Of a stretch of DNA of 38,840 bases, positions 32,860-38,840 are shown piece after piece. Position 1 is the stretch's first letter. Each line of letters begins with the position of its first letter. Source of the stretch: Tissierellia bacterium (GTDB lineage: Bacteria; Bacillota; Clostridia; Tissierellales; Peptoniphilaceae); NCBI GenBank assembly GCA_030537855.1, contig JAUNVD010000018.1, positions 1 to 38,840 of the forward strand. Direction: 5' to 3'. Under the pieces are notes generated by a model. The model had not been told where the DNA came from. It ran no database searches and was given only the letters and a program-made list of their open reading frames with translations. The translations under genes and the position numbers were made by a program.

Positions 32860-35009
32860 TAGATATGAAGCACCCGATCTTTAATCTCTTTGGTACGTCC
32901 CTCATTCCAGAAGTTTTCGCCCAAGTAGCCACAGGTTCTTCTTATTACCGTTAGCTTGGAACGGTTAGTATTATGACATTGTGGACATTCCCAATCATTG
33001 TTTTCATTAACTTTTATTTCCAAGTTATAACCACATTCATGACAATAGTCAGATTTTGTATTAAATTCAGCATAAGTGATATGGTCATAAATATAACGAA
33101 TCATTCCTTCCAAAGCATCAAGATTATGGGATAGATTTGGAATCTCTGCATAAGAAATACATCCACCAGTGGAAATTTCTTGGAATTCTGCTTCAAATTC
33201 AAATTTATCAAAAACATCAATTTCTTCTTGAACATTTACATGATAGGAATTGGTATAATAACCTTTATCGGTAATATCTTTGATTTCCCCAAATCTTGCA
33301 CGATCCAAAGAACAAAAGCGATGTGTCAATGATTCTGCTGGTGTACCATAAAGGGCAAATCCTAATCCAGTTTCCTCTCGTAAATCTTGTATAAAATCTT
33401 TTAATCGGTGCATAACTTTTAGAGCAAATTCTTTTCCCTCAGGTTCTGTATGTGAGACACCTTTAATTAACTTAGTTGCTTCATAAATTCCAATATAGCC
33501 TAAAGAAATGGAAGCATAGCCCTCATGTAATAATGAAGTTACAGGTTCATTTTTCCCTAAGCGAGCAATAGCTCCATATTGCCAATGGATAGGAGATGAA
33601 TCACTGGTAATATCCTTTAATAATTCATATCGTAGGAATAAAGCTCTTTTAGCTAAATCCAATCTCTTTTCTAAGATTTGAAAATATTTCTCCTCATTAC
33701 CTTTTGCTAAAATTCCAATTTGAGGTAAGTTTAAAGAGACGACCCCCATATTAAAACGTCCGTCAAAAATATATTCTCCCTTTTCATTTTTCCAAGGAGC
33801 TAAGAAGGAGCGACAGCCCATAGGACTAAAAACATTACCTTCATAAAGTTCCCTCATCTTTTTAGCAGAAATATAGTCAGGATACATCCTTTTTGCTGTA
33901 CATTTAGCAGCTAATTTTGTTAAATAATAGTATGGACGCTCTGGTTCAACATTATGTTCATCTAAAACATAAATTAGCTTTGGAAATGCTGGAGTGATAA
34001 AAACATTTTGTTCATTTTTCACTCCCTCATATCGTTGAATTAGGATTTCCTCTGTTATCATAGCTGCTTCTTTTTCATATTCATAACCAGGTAAAAAATA
34101 CATAAATAAAGTGACAAAAGGTGCTTGGCCATTGGTAGTCATCAAAGTGTTAATTTGGTATTGAATGGTTTGGATACCATCTTTGATTTCTTTTCTAGTT
34201 CTTTTCCATGCAATTTCTTCAGCTTTTTTATGATTAGGCTCCATACCATAGATTTCAGTTTGCTCTTCCAATACAGCTTTCAAATATTTTTCATAGGATT
34301 TTCGAACAAAAGGAGCAAGAATACGGTCGATTCCATTAATACTTTGTCCCCCATATTGGCCACTGGCAACTTGGGCAATAATTTGTGTTGTTACTGTACA
34401 GGCTACTTGAAAAGATTTTGGAGAGTCTATTTTTTTCCCGTTAATCACAGTACCATTATGTAACATATCTTCTAAGTTAATAAGACAACAATTAAACATT
34501 GGTTGGATGATATAGTCCATATCATGGAAATGGATGGCACCACTATCATGGGCTTGTACAATATCCGTTGGGATGATTTTTCTCCTGGCAATATCTTTTG
34601 ATATTTCTCCAGCAATCAAATCTCTTTGGGTTGATACAATTTTTGCATCCTTATTTGAATTTTCATCTAAAGCTTCTAGATTACTTTTATTCAATAGCCC
34701 TAGAACATCTTCATCTGTAGTATTTTCTCTTCTTTTAAAAGCTTGTACCGCCTTATAATTTTCATAAGCTCTGGCAGTTGCTGGATTATTATGCTTTAAT
34801 AATTTGTAATAAACTTGATCTTCAATTTCGTAAATAGTCAAATCTTTTTGCAAAGTTACTGCAAAATCTTTGATTTCGTTAGCAATTTCTTCTGCTTGTC
34901 CTGGCTCGTAAATACCACTACTACTTTTCATTGCTTTTTCAATAGCAAGGGTAATTTTATTTGGATCAAAAGGTACCATAGAGCCGTCTCTTTTTATAAC
35001 TTGTAACAT
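32859..35009 (-). CDS. nrdD: Anaerobic ribonucleoside-triphosphate reductase
   Basis: NrdD makes deoxynucleotides without oxygen using a glycyl radical. The 716-residue protein has an N-terminal ATP-cone (IKRDGSMVPFDPNKITLAIEKAM) that senses dATP/ATP, the barrel with GVVSLNLPQIG and MGCRSFLAPW, a zinc site of two CxxC pairs (CHECG, CPQCH), and the glycyl motif RRTCGYLG (G694). GGGAGGGA precedes the ATG. Its promoter carries a probable NrdR box pair. It is directly followed by nrdG. Confidence 0.96.
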   Translation of the reverse strand: MLQVIKRDGSMVPFDPNKITLAIEKAMKSSSGIYEPGQAEEIANEIKDFAVTLQKDLTIYEIEDQVYYKLLKHNNPATARAYENYKAVQAFKRRENTTDEDVLGLLNKSNLEALDENSNKDAKIVSTQRDLIAGEISKDIARRKIIPTDIVQAHDSGAIHFHDMDYIIQPMFNCCLINLEDMLHNGTVINGKKIDSPKSFQVACTVTTQIIAQVASGQYGGQSINGIDRILAPFVRKSYEKYLKAVLEEQTEIYGMEPNHKKAEEIAWKRTRKEIKDGIQTIQYQINTLMTTNGQAPFVTLFMYFLPGYEYEKEAAMITEEILIQRYEGVKNEQNVFITPAFPKLIYVLDEHNVEPERPYYYLTKLAAKCTAKRMYPDYISAKKMRELYEGNVFSPMGCRSFLAPWKNEKGEYIFDGRFNMGVVSLNLPQIGILAKGNEEKYFQILEKRLDLAKRALFLRYELLKDITSDSSPIHWQYGAIARLGKNEPVTSLLHEGYASISLGYIGIYEATKLIKGVSHTEPEGKEFALKVMHRLKDFIQDLREETGLGFALYGTPAESLTHRFCSLDRARFGEIKDITDKGYYTNSYHVNVQEEIDVFDKFEFEAEFQEISTGGCISYAEIPNLSHNLDALEGMIRYIYDHITYAEFNTKSDYCHECGYNLEIKVNENNDWECPQCHNTNRSKLTVIRRTCGYLGENFWNEGRTKEIKDRVLHI

Positions 35010-35028
35010 ATCATCCCTCCCGCAGGCT

Positions 35029-35079
35029 ATTATACCATATCTTGTGGTAGAGACAAAATAAAAACGGCATATATACTAA
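35029..35079 (-). promoter_or_regulatory. nrdD promoter with a probable NrdR box pair
   Basis: On the minus strand TTGTCT (35051-35056), a 16-base spacer and TATAAT (35029-35034) form the promoter. CCACAAGATATGGTAT (35032-35047) matches the NrdR box consensus acaCwAtATaTwGtgt in 12-13 of 16 positions, and TTAGTATATATGCCGT (35064-35079) in about 10. They lie 32 bases apart, the usual spacing of NrdR pairs. NrdR represses reductase genes in many bacteria; the repressor is not in the window. Confidence 0.65.
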
Positions 35080-35190
35080 TGATGAGAAATGAGATGAAAT
35101 AAAGGATTCGGAGACATTAGTAAAATTGTACTGAAAATAAACATGATAAGAATTATCTTTTAAATGATCAAAGGAAGGGGATCTTAAAAA

Positions 35191-35259
35191 ATGAATTTGA
35201 AAAGCTTTCTTTTACTTACATTATTTATTCAAGTAGTTAAAGGGTATAATAAATATTAA
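35191..35259 (+). CDS. Possible 22-residue hydrophobic peptide
   Basis: A short frame MNLKSFLLLTLFIQVVKGY plus three residues follows GGAAGGGG at -20 to -13, which is a little far for a ribosome site. It lies in the 300-base gap 35010-35309 upstream of the M20 gene and contains no other sign of function. The gap also holds a TATAAT (35245-35250) that could serve the M20 gene. Confidence 0.25.
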   Translation: MNLKSFLLLTLFIQVVKGYNKY

Positions 35260-35309
35260 GATATTTTAAAGTTCATGAGTAAACTAGAGTTATCCAAAAG
35301 GAGATATTT

Positions 35310-36428
35310 ATGGAAAATAAAGATTTACAAGCTGTTATTTCACTACGAAAAGAGTTACATGAACATCCTGAACCTTCAGAACATGAAGTGGAGACTAGAA
35401 GAAGGTTGATGGAGTTTTTGAAAAAACATACAAAAGTAAAGATTGTTGATAAGGGTCGTTGGTTTTATGCCATTAAAGAAGAAGAGGGGGCAAAAGAAAC
35501 TATCGCTTTTCGAGCTGATCATGATGCTATCATTAGTGAAGATGGAAATGCCTTCCATGGTTGTGGTCATGATGGTCATTCTGCCACTTTATGTGGACTA
35601 GCGATGGAATTGGATAATGTGGAAACAGGAAAAAACATTGTTTACTTATTCCAGCATGCAGAAGAAAATGGAGCGGGAGCTAAGGAATGTGTTGAAATAT
35701 TTGATGAGGTAGATATTGACCGTATCTATGGATTTCACAATTGGCCTCATTTTGAATTAGGAAAACCGATTGTAAAAAAGGGTACTTTTATGTGTGCATC
35801 AAAAGGATTAACCATATCCTTTCTAGGGAAACAATCCCATGCGTCAGAACCAGAACATGGTGTTAACCCTATTTATTTGATTGGTAAGATTATTGAATTA
35901 GTAAAACCATTATCTGAATTTCAAGGATATGTTCCTTCAAATTGGAATGGGATAGATTTTTCTAGTATGGTTCTTTGTACTATTATACATGTTCGACTAG
36001 GAGAAGAAGGAGCTTTTGGAGTTAGTCCTTCTCGTGGAGAAATCTCCTTAACTTTACGAGGAGCTACCTTAGAAGACCTTAATAAATTAGAAGAAAGTAT
36101 TAAAAACTTTGCCATGAAAGAAAGTAAGAAGGAAGGGATGGAAGTTTCCTTTAAGATTTCAGATGAGTTTCCTGATACAACAAATGATGAGGGGGAAGTG
36201 GAACGAATTGTAAGTATATTTGAAAAACATGGGGTAAATCCATATTGGTTGGAGGAGCCAATACGAAGTTCAGAGGATTTTGGCTGGTATCAAAAGGAAG
36301 TTCCAGGAGCGTTCTTTTACATTGGGTCTGGACTGGATCAACCGGATTTGCATACCATTGAATTCGATTTTCCAGATTCGATAATTCCAGAAGCAATTTC
36401 CTATTTACGTTGGATAGCCCAAGATTAG
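35310..36428 (+). CDS. M20-family amidohydrolase (M20D, IAA-amino acid hydrolase type)
   Basis: This 372-residue metalloenzyme cleaves N-acyl or amino-acid amides. The metal ligands are seen in RADHDA (68-73), C85, H87 and H90 of GCGHDGH, E118-E119 and H143 in HNWP, with a C-terminal His in DLHTIEF. RADHDA is an unusual form of RADMDA. The dimerisation lid (~160-270) is intact. AAAGGAGA precedes the ATG. The substrate (N-acyl amino acid, peptide or similar) is not known. A catalytically incomplete relative follows 9 bases downstream. Confidence 0.9.
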   Translation: MENKDLQAVISLRKELHEHPEPSEHEVETRRRLMEFLKKHTKVKIVDKGRWFYAIKEEEGAKETIAFRADHDAIISEDGNAFHGCGHDGHSATLCGLAMELDNVETGKNIVYLFQHAEENGAGAKECVEIFDEVDIDRIYGFHNWPHFELGKPIVKKGTFMCASKGLTISFLGKQSHASEPEHGVNPIYLIGKIIELVKPLSEFQGYVPSNWNGIDFSSMVLCTIIHVRLGEEGAFGVSPSRGEISLTLRGATLEDLNKLEESIKNFAMKESKKEGMEVSFKISDEFPDTTNDEGEVERIVSIFEKHGVNPYWLEEPIRSSEDFGWYQKEVPGAFFYIGSGLDQPDLHTIEFDFPDSIIPEAISYLRWIAQD

Positions 36429-36437
36429 GAGTAAACG

Positions 36438-37199
36438 ATGGAATTATTAAAAGATTTTGTAGAAGAACGAGGTTTTATTTGGTCATCTTGGCGAAGATAT
36501 TTTCATCATCATCCGGAAAAAGCAGGAAAAGAAACAGAGACTCTTTACTTTATAAAAGGTTTATTGGAAGATATGAATTTGGATTTTGAAGAATATGATG
36601 ATACTTGTATTGTGAATATTTCAGGAAGTGAACCTGGTTTCACCTACCTTTTTGAAACAAATTTGGAAGCTCAAGAACAAGTAGAAAAAGCGAAAGTACC
36701 TTATCGTTCCAAAGAATATGGACTGATGCACGCCTTAGGAAATGATGTGAAAACCACAATTCTTCTTGGTATTTGTGATTATTTTTCGGACCATAATCTT
36801 CCTAAAGGAAAAGTGAAATGTGTTTTTAGAAATAACTATAATAGGAAGGAAAAAAATAGTCCTAATAAAAATATCCCCTCTGATTTTATATTTCAAGTTT
36901 CGGTCAATCCTAAGATGTTACCAGAAGAGATTCTTATTTATTATGAAAATTTGAAAAAAAGTGAATTTGAAAAATCAGTAGAAGATCTTAATAAAATATG
37001 GCCTTACCTTACCATTCGTTTTAAAAACTCTAAAACAACAGATGAGCTATCTACACTTTCCTCTAAAATTACTTTAGATTTAGGTTGTGGGTTTCCAGAT
37101 AAAGAAAATCCACCTTTAGGAGATTCTAAATTTGAAGTAAATGAGGATTGTATTCCTATTGGTGTTTTTTTGGGACTTGGAATGATTATAGAAGGATGA
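36438..37199 (+). CDS. Truncated M20-like pseudo-enzyme
   Basis: This 253-residue protein shows the N-terminal pattern of M20 peptidases: RRYFHHHPEKAGKETETL (19-36) aligns with the LRKELHEHPEPSEHEVET of the upstream enzyme. The metal motifs are lost, however: the RADHDA place reads FETNLEA (72-78), and GCGHDGH reads ALGNDVK (99-105). The later His and Glu ligands are also not seen, and the protein is about 120 residues shorter than its neighbour, with a changed middle part. It is intact as a reading frame, has GGAGTAAACG before the ATG and a terminator after it. It may be a regulatory or scaffold partner of the active enzyme. Confidence 0.65.
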   Translation: MELLKDFVEERGFIWSSWRRYFHHHPEKAGKETETLYFIKGLLEDMNLDFEEYDDTCIVNISGSEPGFTYLFETNLEAQEQVEKAKVPYRSKEYGLMHALGNDVKTTILLGICDYFSDHNLPKGKVKCVFRNNYNRKEKNSPNKNIPSDFIFQVSVNPKMLPEEILIYYENLKKSEFEKSVEDLNKIWPYLTIRFKNSKTTDELSTLSSKITLDLGCGFPDKENPPLGDSKFEVNEDCIPIGVFLGLGMIIEG

Positions 37200-37202
37200 G
37201 AT

Positions 37203-37226
37203 AAAGGGACTAGGAAGTCCCTTTTT
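37203..37226 (+). terminator. Intrinsic terminator after the M20-like genes
   Basis: AAAGGGACT pairs with AGTCCCTTT across AGGA, followed by a short T-run. Confidence 0.85.
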
Positions 37227-37358
37227 AAATAGAAAGAAAAACAAGATTGTATTTCAGTCTTTCCCCTTCCTTTCCTTTTGAAATTGTAGTAATCTCTTGA
37301 TGTTTTTTAAAAATTCTTATAAAATAGGAAAAGAAGAAAATAAAGGTTAGGTGAAAGA

Positions 37359-38417
37359 TTGAAAATACTCTACCGTATATTTGTGGGGTTAACTATTATA
37401 TTATTGTCCTTAGGACTTTATTTTGGATATATGTTAAAGCCATCACAGGAACAAAAAAAGAGAATTATAGCCCAAAGAGAAAAGGCAAATGTTACAGAAA
37501 TACCTCGTGTTAATGCTTTTGATGGAGACAATCCTCTACATATTTTAGTACTAGGTATAGACCGAACAAAGACTACAGAGTTGGATAAAGATGATAATCC
37601 AAGTCGTACTGATACGATGATGCTATTTACCATTGACCCAGTAGGAAAATCTGCCCAATTACTCTCGATACCTAGAGATAGTTACGTATATGTACCAGGT
37701 CATGGTATGACTAAAATTAACCATGCTTTTGCTTATGGGGAATATCCATTAACGAAAAAGACAGTGGAACAATTTTTAGACATTGACATTGATTTTTATG
37801 CCATTGTAGACTATGATGCAGTCCGTGAACTAACGACTACTGTTGGGGGAGTGGAAGTTTATATGCCTGTGGATTATAAATATTCAGATCCAAGTGTAAT
37901 TCCACCACTAGAAATTGATTTTCACAAAGGATATCATCTTGTAGAAGGAGATGATGCCGTTCGGTTTTTAAGAATTCGAAAAGCCTTTGATGATCAAGAT
38001 ATTGGAAGAATTGGACAACAACAAAAGTTCTTAATGAGTTTATTAAAAAAAATGAAGCGACCAGGAATGATTTTAAAGTTGCCACAATTAATTGACATTG
38101 TCCAAAATTATGTAGACACAGATTTGACATATGGACAAATAGCTGACTTGGCATATTTTGGTTTATCTATGGATTTAAATAATATTCATACTGAAGTTCT
38201 CCAAGGAGGAGGGAAACGAATTGGAGAGCAGGATTATTGGATGGTAGATAAATGGATGGCAAGAAAGTTAATCAAAGATTTTTTAAAAACTTCCAGAGAA
38301 AATGTGAATAAAGGTGAAGAAAATGAAAATTATGATATTAAAACCAATGATGATGGGTATAAAGAATCATACGACGATGTAAATAGAAATAATAAAGGAG
38401 AAGAAAATGGAATTTAA
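37359..38417 (+). CDS. LCP-family cell-wall polymer ligase (LytR-CpsA-Psr)
   Basis: LCP proteins move lipid-linked polymers such as teichoic acid or capsule onto peptidoglycan. This 352-residue protein has one N-terminal membrane anchor (~4-24) and the LCP domain with ILVLGIDR, the Arg/Asp cluster RTDTMMLFTID, SIPRDSYVYVPGHG and TKINHAFAYG, ending in an acidic, Asn-rich tail (~325-352). The start appears to be a TTG at 37359 after AGGTTAGGTG; a nearby GTG is in a frame that stops at once. Its end overlaps the next gene by 11 bases. Confidence 0.9.
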   Translation: MKILYRIFVGLTIILLSLGLYFGYMLKPSQEQKKRIIAQREKANVTEIPRVNAFDGDNPLHILVLGIDRTKTTELDKDDNPSRTDTMMLFTIDPVGKSAQLLSIPRDSYVYVPGHGMTKINHAFAYGEYPLTKKTVEQFLDIDIDFYAIVDYDAVRELTTTVGGVEVYMPVDYKYSDPSVIPPLEIDFHKGYHLVEGDDAVRFLRIRKAFDDQDIGRIGQQQKFLMSLLKKMKRPGMILKLPQLIDIVQNYVDTDLTYGQIADLAYFGLSMDLNNIHTEVLQGGGKRIGEQDYWMVDKWMARKLIKDFLKTSRENVNKGEENENYDIKTNDDGYKESYDDVNRNNKGEENGI

Positions 38418-38691
38418 ATATGGTGACAAGTGTATTTATTATGGAGATTCTCCAGAAGAATTTAAAGCGATTATTGATTATAAACCTGTAGAAGGTAAAG
38501 AAAATGTTATGGATTGCTACCATACAGAAGTAAAAAAAGAACTTGGTGGACAAGGGGTTGCAGGAAAACTAGTTGATGAATTAGCAGAAAGAGCTAGAAA
38601 AGAAAACTTTAAAGTTTTACCAACTTGTTCCTATGCAAAAGCAAAAATGGAAAAAGATGAAAAATATAAGGATGTACTATACCAAGAGTAG
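38407..38691 (+). CDS. Small GNAT-like N-acetyltransferase (COG2388 type)
   Basis: This 94-residue protein resembles the short GNAT_yjdJ/COG2388 acetyltransferases. The acetyl-CoA binding stretch HTEVKKELGGQGVAGKLVD holds the QxxGxG/A-type loop, and VLPTCSYAKAKM is the usual ending. The family's natural substrates are unknown. AAAGGAGAA precedes the ATG inside the end of the LCP gene, so it is co-transcribed with it. A terminator follows. Confidence 0.82.
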   Translation: MEFKYGDKCIYYGDSPEEFKAIIDYKPVEGKENVMDCYHTEVKKELGGQGVAGKLVDELAERARKENFKVLPTCSYAKAKMEKDEKYKDVLYQE

Positions 38692-38699
38692 TCTAATTT

Positions 38700-38727
38700 G
38701 ACCGAAGGAAAACCTTCGGTCTTTTTT
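38700..38727 (+). terminator. Intrinsic terminator after the GNAT gene
   Basis: GACCGAAGG pairs perfectly with CCTTCGGTC across AAAA, followed by TTTTTT. Confidence 0.93.
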
Positions 38728-38761
38728 CATTTTAAAAGTCTAAAATTATTCTAGAATATAG

Positions 38762-38791
38762 TTGACAATAAAATCCAAACTATGTTAATAT
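38762..38791 (+). promoter_or_regulatory. Promoter for a gene beyond the window
   Basis: TTGACA (38762-38767) is followed after 17-18 bases by TTAATA/TAATAT (38785-38791). No reading frame starts before the window ends. Confidence 0.55.
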
Positions 38792-38840
38792 AACTAACGT
38801 TGTACCGAAAGACTTATGTTAAGGAAAGATTAAAATTTTG

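Noticed and set aside
36438..37199. Calling the second M20-like gene a decaying pseudogene
   Set aside because: The frame is open, with a ribosome site and terminator. Only the catalytic residues are lost, so a maintained pseudo-enzyme is as likely.
1..38840. CRISPR array, tRNA, rRNA or insertion sequence with transposase
   Set aside because: None was found by reading: no regularly spaced short repeats, no cloverleaf-like genes and no transposase motifs.

Overview
The window looks like a chromosomal segment of a low-GC, anaerobic Bacillota, probably a Tissierellia or Clostridia relative. Support comes from the AT-rich codon use, the gene order rpmG-secE-nusG-rplK-rplA, and the block yaaO-like / tmk / yaaQ / holB / yaaT known from Firmicutes. 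An oxygen-sensitive class III ribonucleotide reductase (NrdD/NrdG), a desulforedoxin-like iron protein, a ferritin and a nitrogenase-like enzyme point to anaerobic life. The lineage is inferred from gene content; no rRNA or tRNA gene was found.

Layout. 1-4.2 kb: a sigma-70-family factor, an amidase_2 peptidoglycan hydrolase on the minus strand, a COG2509-type FAD oxidoreductase and lysA. 4.1-7.4 kb: two tandem S-layer-homology surface proteins whose first 1.3 kb, including the upstream region, is the same in both copies while the C-terminal tails differ. 7.6-9.9 kb: rpmG-secE-nusG-rplK-rplA. 9.9-10.6 kb: a gene-free stretch rich in long hairpins, including two related ~90-98 nt palindromic elements. 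10.6-12.5 kb, minus strand: rplJ-rplL with an L10 leader/attenuator, and a PuuD-like glutamine amidotransferase. The L11/L1 and L10/L12 genes, normally contiguous, are convergent here.

12.7-15.5 kb: a tightly overlapping trio of GT28-type glycolipid glycosyltransferase, membrane-anchored NodB deacetylase and flippase-like membrane protein, probably for a surface glycolipid or polymer. 15.5-19.7 kb: the most novel locus. It encodes a fused NifH-NifD-like protein, a NifK-like partner and an ECF-type transporter S component. The Fe-S ligands are kept, but the Cys that anchors the FeMo cofactor in NifD appears to be Ala. No nifB, nifE or nifN is present, so this is a nitrogenase-like reductase of unknown substrate rather than a nitrogen-fixing enzyme.

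19.8-24.3 kb: housekeeping block with a PLP decarboxylase, tmk, two tandem DarA-like c-di-AMP receptor genes, holB and ricT/yaaT. 24.3-31 kb: a membrane-anchored alpha/beta hydrolase, a small unknown gene, ferritin, and a heterodimeric ABC exporter with one degenerate ATP site. 31-38.8 kb: the desulforedoxin-like protein, a PBP5-like D-Ala-D-Ala carboxypeptidase, nrdDG (minus strand) behind a probable NrdR box pair, an M20 amidohydrolase followed by a truncated M20 pseudo-enzyme, an LCP-family cell-wall ligase and a small GNAT protein. The last 120 bases hold a promoter for a gene beyond the window.
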